Shown here: positions 1-9,839 of the stretch, in pieces
How positions within the stretch are numbered: the first letter of the stretch is position 1
Layout: each line of letters starts with the position of its first letter
Assembly: GCF_011752625.1 (NCBI RefSeq)
Contig: NZ_VWXD01000003.1
Span: 372,001 to 436,000 of the forward strand
Length of the DNA stretch: 64,000 nucleotides
Source: Candidatus Pantoea formicae
GTDB taxonomy: Bacteria > Pseudomonadota > Gammaproteobacteria > Enterobacterales > Enterobacteriaceae
Direction of reading: 5' to 3'
Position numbers and translations under genes: made by a program
The notes under the pieces: model-generated
Databases searched by the model: none
What the model saw: only the letters and a program-made list of their open reading frames with translations
What the model was told of the DNA's origin: nothing

Positions 1-768
1 CATCAAGGCCGCCGGTGCCAGCGCATAGCCCACACGCCAGCCGGTAACATGGAAGGTCTTGCCGAATGAGGAGACCACCACGCTGCGCTGTGCCAGTTCA
101 GGATGCGTTGCCATGCCGCAATGCGCACGCCCATCAAACAGAATGTGCTCATAAACTTCATCTGACAGCACCACGATATCGGTGTTGCGCGTCAGGGCCG
201 CCAGTTGCTCCAAATCGGCCGGCGTCAGGACCTGGGCACTCGGGTTGTGCGGCGTGTTGATAATGATCATGCGCGTGCGCGGCGTGATGCTGGCACGCAG
301 TTCATCCCAGTTAATGGCGAAATCAGGCACCTGCAATTTCAGGCCAATCGGGGTCGCACCCTGCAAACGCACTACTGGCGCGTAGCTGTCGAAGGCCGGT
401 TCGAAGAAAATCACTTCATCGCCAGCATGCACCAGTGCAGAAATCGCCATATAAATACCCTGGCTGGCGCTGCCCGTGATCAGCACTTCACTGCCCGCAT
501 CATATTGCTGACCGTAAAGCGTCTGCACTTTCTCGGCCAGTGCCTCACGCAGTGCCGGTAACCCCGTCATTGACGCGTACTGGTTATGACCTTCGCGCAT
601 CGCTTTGCTGACTAATTCAACCAGATGCGGATCGCAGGGGAAGTTCGGCGCACCCTGTGACAAGTTGATGGCTTTGTGCTGCGCAGATAGCTGGCCGATG
701 ACGCTAAAAATGGTGGTGCCGACATCGGGCTGTTTGGAAGAGATGTTAACACTGCTGTTCAGGGTCAT
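1..768 (-). CDS. ybdL: YbdL-like PLP-dependent aminotransferase (C-terminus beyond window edge)
   Basis: This is a class I/II aminotransferase of fold type I. The best resemblance is to E. coli YbdL, a transaminase that prefers methionine with 2-oxo acids. The 256 visible residues show the family landmarks: INLSQGAPNF near the N-terminus, NTPHNPSA, SDEVYEH and SSFGKTFHVTGW, where the Lys is the expected PLP Schiff-base residue. The ATG at 766-768 follows GGAG at a good distance. The gene runs off the left edge, so the C-terminal small domain is not seen. It is divergent from a LysR regulator 129 bp away, which may control it (inference). Confidence 0.85.
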   Translation of the reverse strand, partial: MTLNSSVNISSKQPDVGTTIFSVIGQLSAQHKAINLSQGAPNFPCDPHLVELVSKAMREGHNQYASMTGLPALREALAEKVQTLYGQQYDAGSEVLITGSASQGIYMAISALVHAGDEVIFFEPAFDSYAPVVRLQGATPIGLKLQVPDFAINWDELRASITPRTRMIIINTPHNPSAQVLTPADLEQLAALTRNTDIVVLSDEVYEHILFDGRAHCGMATHPELAQRSVVVSSFGKTFHVTGWRVGYALAPAALM

Positions 769-897
769 CGTTGCTCCGCAAGGTTGCATAACCACGTAAG
801 TAAAGTAGATATCTATTCAACGGTGTGTTGCTTGAGTCTACAAGCGAATTGTTGTCATAATAGCCATGACTAAAAATCATAGCTTGAGGTTCTCCCC

Positions 898-1779
898 ATG
901 TCCCGCTCTGCACTGCCGCTCAATGCCATTCATGCTTTTCTGGTCACTGCCCGTCATCTTAACCTGACGCATGCAGCCAGTGAGTTATGTATCACGCAAG
1001 GTGCCGTTAGCCGAAAGATTGCAACACTGGAGAGCTGGCTGGGATTCTCACTTTTTGAACGCCATGCGCGCGGCCTGCATCTCACCGAGCAAGGGGCAAA
1101 CCTGTTACCCGAATTGCAGCAGGGTTATGCCATGCTGGTGAATGCCACAGAAAAGGCAAGCCGTAGCAATACATCCATTCGCCTGAAAGCACCCACCTGT
1201 GCCATGCGCTGGCTGGTTCCCCGCCTGGTGGCGTTGGAACAACAACGGCCAGAGATCCACGTGGCGCTGACAACCACCCTAGACCATGCTTCACAGCTGG
1301 AGAATTATGACGCGGCGATTGTTTTCGGCACCCCACCTGCCGGTTCTATTCGCTTGTTTGATGAACAGTTGACGCCGGTGCTGGGGAGCCACGTTTCACC
1401 GCCCACGCACATGCGTGACCTCGCAAAATTCACTTTTCTGCACCCCACCAACGATTCTCGCGACTGGCAGCTGTGGCTGAATGAACAAGATGTGAGTTTG
1501 CCGATGGCACGCAACCAACACTTCGCCACCATGGATTTAGCAATTAGCGCAGCAATACAGGGTTTTGGTGTGACGGTGGCAGATGTCACGCTAGTCCAGA
1601 ATGATTTGGCGACAGGCCGATTGATTGCCCCGTTTGCAGAGCAAGTCGCAACCGGGGCCGCCTACAGCTTGTTACAGCGGGGAAAACAGGATGCGCCACC
1701 GTTCCTGCCGGAACTGGTGGCGTGGTTATGTCAGCCTCAGAATGAAACCCACTCGTCGGCACTGGCAGGTTTAGACTGA
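898..1779 (+). CDS. LysR-family transcriptional regulator (GcvA-like)
   Basis: A 293-residue LysR-type regulator. The N-terminal winged HTH covers about residues 6-65 ([19 protein letters not shown] is the recognition region), and an effector-binding domain follows. The [14 protein letters not shown] and MRWLVPRL signatures resemble the GcvA/AmpR branch. It is divergent from the YbdL-like aminotransferase and is the natural candidate to control it, though that is inference. Its 3' end overlaps the convergent chemoreceptor gene by 43 bp. The effector cannot be inferred from sequence. Confidence 0.85.
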   Translation: MSRSALPLNAIHAFLVTARHLNLTHAASELCITQGAVSRKIATLESWLGFSLFERHARGLHLTEQGANLLPELQQGYAMLVNATEKASRSNTSIRLKAPTCAMRWLVPRLVALEQQRPEIHVALTTTLDHASQLENYDAAIVFGTPPAGSIRLFDEQLTPVLGSHVSPPTHMRDLAKFTFLHPTNDSRDWQLWLNEQDVSLPMARNQHFATMDLAISAAIQGFGVTVADVTLVQNDLATGRLIAPFAEQVATGAAYSLLQRGKQDAPPFLPELVAWLCQPQNETHSSALAGLD

Positions 1780-3413
1780 GCGACCGGCGTTGCGGACAGC
1801 ACGGGACGACGCAACGCTGGTTTAACCGGTACCACCACGGCCTGGCTTACCGGCGCACTCTCCGATAAACGGAATTTGGCCACCGATGCCTGCAATTCCT
1901 CAGTTTGACGCTCAAGCGCACTGGCTGCAGCCGACACTTCTTCGACTAATGAAGCGTTCTGCTGGGTGACACTGTCCATTTCTGTCACGGCGGTGCCAAC
2001 TTGTGAAATACCTTTGCTCTGCTCCTCTGACGCGGCGGCAATGTGCTTCATGATCTCATTCACGTCCTGTACGGATTTAAGAATATGACTCATGGTACTG
2101 CCCGCATTGCTCACCAACGCAGAGCCCTTGTCTACACGCTGAACCGAATCTTCTATCAGTGTTGCAATTTCTTTAGCCGCGCCTGCACTGCGTTGTGCCA
2201 GATTGCGGACTTCACTGGCGACGACGGCAAAACCGCGCCCCTGTTCACCCGCGCGAGCTGCTTCAACCGCAGCGTTCAGTGCCAGGATATTGGTCTGGAA
2301 GGCGATGCTGTTGATGACATTGGTGATCTCAGCGATTTTCTTCGAACTGCCAGAAATCCCCTGCATGGTTGTCACCACTTCACCCACCAACTGGCCGCCT
2401 TGCTGCGCGGTGCTGGTGGCGGTTTCCGCAAGCACACTGGCCTGACGCGCATTATCGGCATTGAATTTCACCGTAGCCGTTAACTGCTCCATACTTGCAG
2501 CCGTCTGCTCAAGCGCGGCTGCCTGCTCTTCGGTGCGAGAGGAAAGGTCATTATTGCCCGATGAAATTTCTGCTGCACCGCGATAAATATTTTCAGTCCC
2601 GCTACGAATCGCGCTAACCGCATCACGCAAGCTGTCCTGCATAGCGCGTAACAGCGGCACCAGTTTGCCAACGCAGTTACGACCAAACTCTTCAATGGGT
2701 TGACTCAGGTCGCCCTGGGCGATAACCGCAAAATGATTACGCACACGCTCCAGCGGCTTCACCAGCATCGCCACCAGATAGCGATCGGTGAACAGCAGGA
2801 TCACCAAGCCAAACACCACCGCCACCAGGATAATCATTTTGGTCAGGTTCGTGAGTTTATCGACGTTGACGCGCGTCTCATCCAGTTTGCTTCCTGCCGC
2901 TTGGTTAAAGGCTTCTGCACTGGCACCAAAGGCACGGCTCAGAGCGGGCGTCACGTTGTTAGCCTGCGTGCGATAAGCCTCAAGCGTGCCCTGCTGTGCC
3001 AGCGACACTTGGGGGGCAATGCCCTCGTCCAGCAACTTTTGCCAGTTGGCAATAACGCTGTTGGCCGTCTCGCTATCCATTGGGCCTGGCGCCATCGTCT
3101 TAAATTGCGCTAACTGCGCTTTCATGTTGTCCAATGCCTGCTGCACCGGTGCGAAGGCGTCAGCACTGACAACGGCGCCGCTTGCGCGCCCTTCCATCAC
3201 GCGAGACAGACGCGTCACCACACGAAAATATTGGTCATTCCCTTTACTCAGTACCGTCATTTGATTAACCAGTTGGCGGTCAATCTCATTCCCATCGCCG
3301 AGCGCATTGAGAGAGTGCACACTGAATAACCCAACACCGCACCACAGCAAGCAAAACAGCCCCAGAATGGTCAGCATAACAGCGCGAATAGTGAAGTTTT
3401 TTAAGATACCCAT
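1737..3413 (-). CDS. Methyl-accepting chemotaxis protein, Tar/Tsr type
   Basis: A 558-residue transmembrane chemoreceptor. A first TM segment (about residues 10-30) is followed by a periplasmic region of about 160 residues, a second TM (about 191-211), a HAMP domain ([10 protein letters not shown] onward) and a cytoplasmic signalling domain. The hairpin tip [20 protein letters not shown] is intact, which is where CheA and CheW dock. The C-terminus ends in EWVSF, fitting the xWxxF tether that recruits CheR and CheB to high-abundance receptors. The ligand is unknown. A sigma-28 promoter lies upstream, so it should be expressed with late flagellar genes. The gene stands alone and its 3' end overlaps the convergent LysR gene. 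Confidence 0.93.
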   Translation of the reverse strand: MGILKNFTIRAVMLTILGLFCLLWCGVGLFSVHSLNALGDGNEIDRQLVNQMTVLSKGNDQYFRVVTRLSRVMEGRASGAVVSADAFAPVQQALDNMKAQLAQFKTMAPGPMDSETANSVIANWQKLLDEGIAPQVSLAQQGTLEAYRTQANNVTPALSRAFGASAEAFNQAAGSKLDETRVNVDKLTNLTKMIILVAVVFGLVILLFTDRYLVAMLVKPLERVRNHFAVIAQGDLSQPIEEFGRNCVGKLVPLLRAMQDSLRDAVSAIRSGTENIYRGAAEISSGNNDLSSRTEEQAAALEQTAASMEQLTATVKFNADNARQASVLAETATSTAQQGGQLVGEVVTTMQGISGSSKKIAEITNVINSIAFQTNILALNAAVEAARAGEQGRGFAVVASEVRNLAQRSAGAAKEIATLIEDSVQRVDKGSALVSNAGSTMSHILKSVQDVNEIMKHIAAASEEQSKGISQVGTAVTEMDSVTQQNASLVEEVSAAASALERQTEELQASVAKFRLSESAPVSQAVVVPVKPALRRPVLSATPVAQSKPASADEWVSF

Positions 3414-3470
3414 ACATAATCCCTTGGTGTGAAACGCGAAGGAGGCCCAATAAAATAGGGCATATTGCGT

Positions 3471-3497
3471 TTATCGGCAGTGGATCAGGAAAGTGTA
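3471..3497 (-). promoter_or_regulatory. Sigma-28 (FliA) promoter of the chemoreceptor gene
   Basis: Read on the minus strand the sequence is TACACTTT, 11 bases, then GCCGATAA. The -10 element matches the enterobacterial sigma-28 consensus GCCGATAA exactly. The -35 element matches TAAAGTTT at 6 of 8 positions, and the 11-base spacer is canonical. It lies about 60 bp upstream of the receptor ATG at 3413. Confidence 0.85.
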
Positions 3498-3626
3498 CCG
3501 GTTTAATAAGCTAATTAATTGCTGGCTGCTTAACGGCAATGAAGATGAAATCATCAATTAATCAGTGAGTTGGATGAATATTTGACTTAGTAAAACATTT
3601 ACACGATTTCACTATTAGCGCGATCA

Positions 3627-5144
3627 TTAAAGTCTGACATGGCTTCGCATCATCAGGCGAAACAACCGTAAGCGCCCACGCATTAATCTGGCCTTAATAA
3701 CGAGTAAAGGTTGCCCATCCAAGCCAAACGCTAATGTCAGATCTTCATGCGGTCGCCATATCGGCCAGTTCGTCTCACCGGTGAGTTGATAGCTAAATTC
3801 GCTGGCATCACGCGCAAAGGTCACCCAATAACGGCTTACCCGTTTGGCAAAGGCTTTATCTGCCTCGGTGTAAGGTCGGTCAGCAGGTGGTTGCAGCGTG
3901 GTCAACGTATTAAAAACATAAGGGATTTCATTACCGTGCCAGGTACCATGAGGATAAAGGTCGCGAGCGTTTTCCGAAACGTAGTCAAACCAGTAACGCC
4001 AGGCTGGCATGCCAATATTGTGCTGTGACTGTGCCACCAGCAATGGCACCACGGTAAACGCCATATCACGCGCCACCGCGCGGCCTAACAAGGTGTCGTC
4101 GTGGATATCATAGAGCCATTTCATTAAGCGGTAACTGAAACGGTTTTTACTGCGGATCTGCTGCAACACCTTCGCGGCGTCCACGCCAAAATAGTCCAAT
4201 ACGCTGGCTTCATCACTGTTGCTGCCGACCATTAAGGGTACGCGATGTTGTTTCCCTGCCATAAACGTCGCCAACATCGGTTTCGGCAGCACTGCGTCAC
4301 CACTGATGGCTACCGGCCCCAAACCCAACGGGCGCTGCAATGGCCAAAATTGGTCGGCAGGTAACTGGCGAAGTTGTTCTGCACTGGCCTGCTCGGTCAG
4401 ACCAAAATGGGCGGCGACCTGCTTTCCAATTTGCTGTGCTTTTTTGCGGGGTACATCCGGCAAACTATAAGCACTTTGTACAATCCCTTTATGGAATAAC
4501 CCTTCTGCCAGCGGTGAACAGCACAGCGACAGAACGCTGCGTGCCCCGGAGGATTCACCAAATAAAGTTACGTTATGGCGATCACCGCCAAATGCCGGAA
4601 TATTGCGTTGAATCCACTGCAACGCGGCAATTTGATCAAGCAGTGCGAAATTATTCACCACGGCATCAGCCGGGTATTCTGCGTCAAGCGCGGGATGAGA
4701 AAAAAAGCCGAAATGCCCTAAGCGATAATTGAGCGTGACCACAACCACGCCTTGTGCCGCTAGCGCTTTGCCACGATAAGGATCGAGACTGCCCGCCCCG
4801 ATCGTAAAGCCCCCACCATGTAGCCACACCATAACCGGTAAAGGGCATGAAGGTTCGATGTCAGGCGTCCAGATGTTGAGGTACAGGCAATCCTCACTAA
4901 ATCGCCCCGGATCACCTCCTCCCACAGCCACACAATATTCACGGTTTTGCCAACTAGCATCACCCCACTGTGTGGCATCTCGCACCGCTTGCCAGGGTTT
5001 CACCGGCTGGGGAGGACGCCAGCGCAAAGCGCCCACAGGCGGCGCTGCGTAAGGTATTCCCTTGAAGACAAAGAGATCCTCATCAATCATGCCTCTGAGT
5101 TCACCCTCTGCGGTCATGATCCCCAGACGTCGTTCATTTTTCAT
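3627..5144 (-). CDS. Type-B carboxylesterase (alpha/beta hydrolase)
   Basis: A 505-residue hydrolase of the carboxylesterase/para-nitrobenzyl esterase family, expected to cleave carboxylic ester bonds; the substrate is unknown. Visible motifs are EDCLYLNIW (family signature 2), the oxyanion-hole region VMVWLHGGGF, and the nucleophile elbow FGESSGARS, where the first Ser after GE is catalytic. The SNSDEAS acidic region and the catalytic His in TWHGNEIPYVF are also present. The ATG at 5142-5144 was chosen because AGGGA lies nine bases upstream; the longer frame to 5264 has an unconvincing N-terminus. No signal peptide is seen, so it is probably cytoplasmic. It is divergent from a DoxX-family gene. 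Confidence 0.9.
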   Translation of the reverse strand: MKNERRLGIMTAEGELRGMIDEDLFVFKGIPYAAPPVGALRWRPPQPVKPWQAVRDATQWGDASWQNREYCVAVGGGDPGRFSEDCLYLNIWTPDIEPSCPLPVMVWLHGGGFTIGAGSLDPYRGKALAAQGVVVVTLNYRLGHFGFFSHPALDAEYPADAVVNNFALLDQIAALQWIQRNIPAFGGDRHNVTLFGESSGARSVLSLCCSPLAEGLFHKGIVQSAYSLPDVPRKKAQQIGKQVAAHFGLTEQASAEQLRQLPADQFWPLQRPLGLGPVAISGDAVLPKPMLATFMAGKQHRVPLMVGSNSDEASVLDYFGVDAAKVLQQIRSKNRFSYRLMKWLYDIHDDTLLGRAVARDMAFTVVPLLVAQSQHNIGMPAWRYWFDYVSENARDLYPHGTWHGNEIPYVFNTLTTLQPPADRPYTEADKAFAKRVSRYWVTFARDASEFSYQLTGETNWPIWRPHEDLTLAFGLDGQPLLVIKARLMRGRLRLFRLMMRSHVRL

Positions 5145-5333
5145 CACGGGTTCCCTGCTTATGCATCGTTCCATTATTTGCAGGCCTTGCACGAATGTCC
5201 ATGTTCCGAAAGCATTTGCAGAATAAGCCGAATCAGCTTTCGATCCATTGAACAACACCATCAAAATTTTTGGCTAACCTTGGCATGCCGATTTGTTTTA
5301 AGGTTGCAAGTTAACCTGGCGAGACGGAGAAGT

Positions 5334-5771
5334 ATGATGTTTGGTGGAATAAACCAGATGTTTAACCGGATGAGCGATCACCCGGACTTCGGTAAACTGT
5401 TGTTGCGTCTAACTTTTGGTGGTCTGCTGTTGTTCCATGGTGAGTTCAAGGTGATGCACGGCGTCGACTGGATAGCCCATATGCTGACTGTCAAAGGCAT
5501 GCCTGGTTTCATCGCTTACGGTGCTTACATCGGGGAAATAGTGGCACCTGTGATGGTGATCATCGGTTTAATGACGCGCCCTGCGGCCTTCATTATTGCG
5601 GTGAATATGATTGTCGCGACGTTGCTGGTAAAAATGGGCGCCCTCTGGCATCGAACGGATGTAGGCGCATGGTCTCTGGAAACGGAGGCGCTTTACCTGC
5701 TGGGCGCGCTCGCCATCATGTTTTTGGGTGCCGGGAAGTACACGCTGGTGCGTGATTCGCGCCTGCAATAA
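5334..5771 (+). CDS. DoxX-family inner membrane protein
   Basis: A 145-residue membrane protein with about four TM segments (around residues 20-40, 55-78, 80-100 and 118-136). Family features include LLLRLTFGGLLLFHGEFK, GEIVAPVMVIIGLMTRPAA and the closing GAGKYTLVRD. Members are often called DoxX/YphA/YqjF-like and are linked loosely to redox or thiol stress; no specific function can be assigned here. The start at ATG 5334 (with a second ATG directly after it) follows CGGAGA. The frame stays open further upstream, but that part lacks a start signal and overlaps the divergent esterase. Confidence 0.85.
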   Translation: MMFGGINQMFNRMSDHPDFGKLLLRLTFGGLLLFHGEFKVMHGVDWIAHMLTVKGMPGFIAYGAYIGEIVAPVMVIIGLMTRPAAFIIAVNMIVATLLVKMGALWHRTDVGAWSLETEALYLLGALAIMFLGAGKYTLVRDSRLQ

Positions 5772-5838
5772 AAATAAAAGAAAAATAGCCAGTCTGCTGA
5801 AGTGGTATTGCCACTTCACAGACCGGCTTTATTGGGTC

Positions 5839-7176
5839 CTAGTGAATACCACAACGGGACAGACTACGTTGTTGCATCTGCTGATAGAGCGCCATCTCAT
5901 CTTGCACTTCAGCCCCTAATGCGGCCTCGAAGTCCGCACGACTCGCATTTCCGGCACTTCGCGCCTGTGCGACATCCCCCAAATTAGACTGGAAGATTCC
6001 GGCCGCACTGACCGGCAGAAAATCTTCATAGACAATCGGTTCCGCCTGCAATCTCCCCTCGGCGAGCAACTGTGCAACACTCTCGTTCTGCTGTGGGCGC
6101 TGGTGTTCACCTTTGTCTGTTAAGCGATAGCGGAACCAAGCCAGCTCCTGTTCACGCAGCGCGTCCTCATCATCGGGGAAATCACGAAATACCGCCGTCA
6201 GGTGCTGCTGGTGAAGTTGATTGTCGCTACCGGTTCCCGCTTGCGCTAACAAACGGTCGTAAAGCTCACGTCCTTTCGGCGTTAATGCCGCCCCCCGCTG
6301 CTCAATCTCACCAAATCGCGCCGTGTGCGTTCCTGGCGTGCCGTCATTAAAATGCACCGCTTCTTCTAACGCTTTAAAACTGGTCTGGCGCAGCAGAATT
6401 GGCACCTGTCGTTGAGGCGGTCCCTCAATCAAGGTTTTAGGCTCGATACCCCGCGTTGGCATTAACGTTTGCACGCGATCGATATCCAGTGTGCGTGGCG
6501 TCAAGTGGTTAATGTGACAACCCTGAAAGCACACGACATCGGCGATTAAGCGATGTTGCTGGCTTAACGCACGGTAAGTACTTCTATCGACTGTGGTGTG
6601 GGCATGCCAGCGGAAGGTTTCCAGCGCCTCGTTGACAAAATTAGCCGCATCAGCAGCGTGCAGACCACCCTGTTGCTGGTGTTTGGCGATCAATGCGCGG
6701 CAGGCTGGCGTGAAGATATCGCGCGCCGCAAGAATCGCAGCGGCCTTCTCGCGCAGCGCCAGGTCGTCGATGAGTTCAAGTCGAAGCAGTGAGGTAAAGA
6801 CTCGAAAAGGATTGCGGCGTAATGCGCTGTCACTCACCGGGCGAAACGCAGTGGAGTGGACTGGCACACCGGCCTGTGACAGGTCGTAATATCCGACAGG
6901 TTCCATACCCATCACGGCAAACATCTGGCGTAAAGTACGCAGCTCATCAGCCGTGCCCACTCGAATTGCACCGTGACGTTCGACGCTCAACCGGGCCAAC
7001 TCATCCGCCGCCGCCAGGCGATTTTTCAGTGCCGGATGGGCCTCAAGCGTGCGCTCGTTTACCGCCGTCACCAACTGCGTCAGGACACCATACTGCGGCA
7101 CTTCCTGCTGATACATACTGGACATGGCTTGCGAAAACAACGTACGAATCGCATCACTGGTTAGAAAATTTTCCAT
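5839..7176 (-). CDS. ydcJ: 2-oxoadipate dioxygenase/decarboxylase-like protein (HglS/YdcJ, DUF1338)
   Basis: A 445-residue protein of the DUF1338 family. Characterised HglS converts 2-oxoadipate to D-2-hydroxyglutarate with Fe(II) and O2 in D-lysine breakdown. Candidate metal ligands are visible at the family positions: H68 in ERHGAIR, H224 in NHLTPR and E290 in RFGEIEQRG. GVPVHSTAFRPV is also conserved. I chose ATG 7176 because GAGG lies eight bases upstream; a GTG at 7185 and an ATG at 7182 are in frame but too close to it. The AAHS-type transporter on the same strand ends its reading frame 88 bp upstream, so cotranscription is possible. Whether the substrate is 2-oxoadipate here is inference. 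Confidence 0.85.
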   Translation of the reverse strand: MENFLTSDAIRTLFSQAMSSMYQQEVPQYGVLTQLVTAVNERTLEAHPALKNRLAAADELARLSVERHGAIRVGTADELRTLRQMFAVMGMEPVGYYDLSQAGVPVHSTAFRPVSDSALRRNPFRVFTSLLRLELIDDLALREKAAAILAARDIFTPACRALIAKHQQQGGLHAADAANFVNEALETFRWHAHTTVDRSTYRALSQQHRLIADVVCFQGCHINHLTPRTLDIDRVQTLMPTRGIEPKTLIEGPPQRQVPILLRQTSFKALEEAVHFNDGTPGTHTARFGEIEQRGAALTPKGRELYDRLLAQAGTGSDNQLHQQHLTAVFRDFPDDEDALREQELAWFRYRLTDKGEHQRPQQNESVAQLLAEGRLQAEPIVYEDFLPVSAAGIFQSNLGDVAQARSAGNASRADFEAALGAEVQDEMALYQQMQQRSLSRCGIH

Positions 7177-7264
7177 GGTCATCACCTCGGGCTAAAGGGT
7201 TGTTGCTAATGTAGATCAACCCCTTATTGCCGTGGGAGAATTTCGCGGAACTGTGATCGCCCTT

Positions 7265-8599
7265 TCACTCAGCTCCGTTAGAGCGGTCACCAAAGCAGTA
7301 CTTTAGCGACAGCATAATGGTGGTAAGCACGGCCGGGATCGCCAATAACAAGAAGATTTGGCTAAAGGACCAGCCAAGAGAAAGGAGTTCCGCGCCGACA
7401 AACGCACTCACAATCGCACCAATGCGACCCACACCGTGCATCCAACTCGATCCGGTCGCTCGCGCATGTGTCGGATAGAAACTGGCGGATAAGGCATTCA
7501 TGCCGGTATTTGCGCCATTGAAACAGAAGCCACTTAAGAAGGCGATGGCACTCATCAAGCCGACTTCTGCGGGCGAAAAACCCAGCGCAACAATCGCAAT
7601 GCCGCCACAGAAGTAAATCACGGCCAGTGCGATATTGGCATTGATGCGATCCATCAGCCAGCCAGCAAACAGTGACCCTAAGGTTCCGCCTGCCTGGTAC
7701 ATTGCCGTCACGATAGCCGCTTCGGTGACGGTCATACCCAGTTTATTGATCAGTGACGGCATCCAGCTACCAATCAAATAGACCAGGAACAGCCCCATAA
7801 AATAGCCGCCCCACAACATCAGGCTACCAAACAGATAACGTGGCGAGACCACCGTTGCGACGGCACCGCGCTGAACATGCGGCTGCTCGCTGGACTGATA
7901 ATCACTATCAGGCTGAACGACGCCAGGGAGCATACGTTCGAGGATGGCATGAATACGCGCAGCAGGCGCACGGCGACTGATCAGAAAGCGAACGGATTCG
8001 GGCAGACCGCGCAGCAGGAATGGCAGGACAATCAACGGCAGCATACCCCCCATGAGCATGACGGAATGCCAGTCATAGCGCGGCAGCAGCCATGACGCCG
8101 CGAAGCCACCGGATGCAGCGCCAAAGGTGAAGCCGCAGAACACGACGGTGATAATGAAGGAGCGCCGGCGTTCGGGCGCATACTCCGCCACCAGCGTGCC
8201 AACATTCGGCATGGCGGCGCCAAGCCCCAGGCCGGTGAGGAAACGGAACAGCATCATTTGTTCGATGTTCTGCGCCATTGCCGTTGCCAGCGTCCACAGG
8301 CCAAAAAAGCCTACGCTGAGCAGTATCATCACGCGACGGCCATAACGATCGGCGAGTGGCCCGGCGACCATCGCGCCGAGCGCGAGTCCAATTAACGCCG
8401 CACTGATGACCATGCCCAGTTGATGGTTGCTCACGCCCCAACTGGCTTTTAGCGTGGGCGCGATAAAGCCCATCAACGCGATGTCCATGCCATCCAGCGC
8501 CACGACGATGAAACAGAGTACAATCAAGCGTTTTTGCCAGCTGCTGAGTGCACTTTGATTAATGAGCTGGCGGACATCTACGGCTTCAACGCTGGTCAC
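7265..8599 (-). CDS. MFS transporter, aromatic acid:H+ symporter (AAHS/PcaK) type
   Basis: A 444-residue major facilitator with about 12 TM segments. TM1 carries LDGMDIALMGF (D36, D39), the DGxD signature of the AAHS family (PcaK, BenK, MhpT). The loop 2-3 motif A reads GPLADRYGRR. Known relatives import hydroxybenzoates or phenylpropionates with protons; the actual substrate is not determined. The start is a GTG at 8597-8599 with AGGAG seven bases upstream. It is divergent from a PcaQ-like LysR gene and upstream of the HglS-like gene, which suggests an inducible uptake and catabolism unit. Confidence 0.88.
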   Translation of the reverse strand: MTSVEAVDVRQLINQSALSSWQKRLIVLCFIVVALDGMDIALMGFIAPTLKASWGVSNHQLGMVISAALIGLALGAMVAGPLADRYGRRVMILLSVGFFGLWTLATAMAQNIEQMMLFRFLTGLGLGAAMPNVGTLVAEYAPERRRSFIITVVFCGFTFGAASGGFAASWLLPRYDWHSVMLMGGMLPLIVLPFLLRGLPESVRFLISRRAPAARIHAILERMLPGVVQPDSDYQSSEQPHVQRGAVATVVSPRYLFGSLMLWGGYFMGLFLVYLIGSWMPSLINKLGMTVTEAAIVTAMYQAGGTLGSLFAGWLMDRINANIALAVIYFCGGIAIVALGFSPAEVGLMSAIAFLSGFCFNGANTGMNALSASFYPTHARATGSSWMHGVGRIGAIVSAFVGAELLSLGWSFSQIFLLLAIPAVLTTIMLSLKYCFGDRSNGAE

Positions 8600-8906
8600 G
8601 GATTAACTCCTGCACTTTCATCGCCTATCATCAGTTTTGGTAAAAAAAACGGCGCTAATGATAGCTCATCGTTAACAATAACGGGCAGGATTTTTGAGTG
8701 TAAGTGAGAATTATTCCATTTTTTTGCCATTAAGCGATTGATACTACAACGGTAGCGGTTTTATCCATTCAGCACGCATTTAACAAAGTAAGGAATTACA
8801 GTAGGTTAGCCAGAAGCTATCAAACCAGCGGTTTTGTTAAGATAATTTTGCAGGGAAGTTAACATTATTTCTTTTTACCCGTTGCCGCTAGCCAGCAAAA
8901 CTCATT
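8600..8906. other. Divergent intergenic region between transporter and LysR gene
   Basis: These 307 bp are AT-rich relative to their surroundings. They must hold the promoters of the transporter (leftward) and the regulator (rightward). I see no ORF, terminator or clear LysR box that I can defend; the region around 8830-8875, with GTTAA/TTAAC half-sites, is the most likely place for one. Confidence 0.5.
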
Positions 8907-9839
8907 ATGTTAAAGGTTATGGATAAAAATAACCTTTTCAATCAGCGCATTCGCTTGCGCCACTTACATACCTTCGTCGCCGTTGCACAGCAAGGGACGC
9001 TTGGGCGCGCGGCTGAGACCTTAAACCTCAGCCAACCTGCGCTTTCGAAGACCTTAAATGAGCTAGAGGAGCTTGCTGGCGCGCGGCTTTTTGAGCGTGG
9101 GCGTCTTGGCGCGCAACTGACCACGTTAGGTGAACAATTTCTGGTCCATGCAGTAAAGGTGCTGGATGCACTTAACCATGCAGGACAGAGCTTTAATACA
9201 CCGCAACCCGGCCGCCCGGTGATCATTCGTCTTGGCGCCCTGACGACCGCAGCAATGGGCATGCTGCCGCAGATTCTTGATCGCTTCCATGAGCAGCAGC
9301 CCAATACCACGGTTCAGGTTGCCACACTGCATAACAACGTTTTGCTCGCGGGCCTGCGCGCAGGGGAATTTGATATTGGCATCGGACGTATGGCAGACAG
9401 CGAGATGATGGCTGGGTTAACCTACGAGTTACTGTTCCTGGAATCACTCAAGTTAGTGGTCCGCCCGGAACACCCCCTACTCAGTGACAATGTCACGTTA
9501 TCTCGCGCCATGCAGTGGCCAGTGGTCATTTCACCTGAAGGCACCGCGCCTCGCCGCATCGCGCAACATATGCTGGATGAACAAGGTTGTTCACTTCCGG
9601 CAAACTGTGTAGAAACGTCCTCAACATCACTGGCTCGCCAACTCGCATTGCGTTATGACTACGTCTGGTTTGTGCCCTCTGGCGCCATAAAAGAGGATTT
9701 GAACCACAATGCCGTGGCGGCCTTACCGATAAATTCACCCGGTCCAGGTGAGCCCGTAGGTATCATTACGCGCAGCGGTAAAAGCCTCAATCTGAGTACT
9801 GAAGTTTTGATGGCGACCATTCGTAAATTTCACACCTAG
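8907..9839 (+). CDS. LysR-family regulator, PcaQ-like
   Basis: A 310-residue LysR-type regulator. The winged HTH includes RLRHLHTFVAVAQQGTLG and LNLSQPALSKTLNELEEL, followed by RLFERGRLGAQLT, which resembles the PcaQ group that controls protocatechuate catabolism. An effector domain follows (PVIIRLGALTTAAMGMLPQI). It is divergent from the AAHS transporter, the usual arrangement for a LysR regulator and its target. The ATG at 8907 is taken as start with little ribosome-site support; the ATG at 8919 (MDKNN) is equally possible. No pca structural genes are in the window, so the inducer is open. Confidence 0.85.
   Translation: MLKVMDKNNLFNQRIRLRHLHTFVAVAQQGTLGRAAETLNLSQPALSKTLNELEELAGARLFERGRLGAQLTTLGEQFLVHAVKVLDALNHAGQSFNTPQPGRPVIIRLGALTTAAMGMLPQILDRFHEQQPNTTVQVATLHNNVLLAGLRAGEFDIGIGRMADSEMMAGLTYELLFLESLKLVVRPEHPLLSDNVTLSRAMQWPVVISPEGTAPRRIAQHMLDEQGCSLPANCVETSSTSLARQLALRYDYVWFVPSGAIKEDLNHNAVAALPINSPGPGEPVGIITRSGKSLNLSTEVLMATIRKFHT

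Noticed and set aside
2043..2483. 146-residue plus-strand ORF within the chemoreceptor
   Set aside because: Antisense shadow of the highly conserved signalling domain; no start signal.
4947..5333. Upstream half of a 274-residue frame ending in the DoxX gene
   Set aside because: It overlaps the divergent esterase start, has no protein-like features, and the ATG at 5334 has a good ribosome site.
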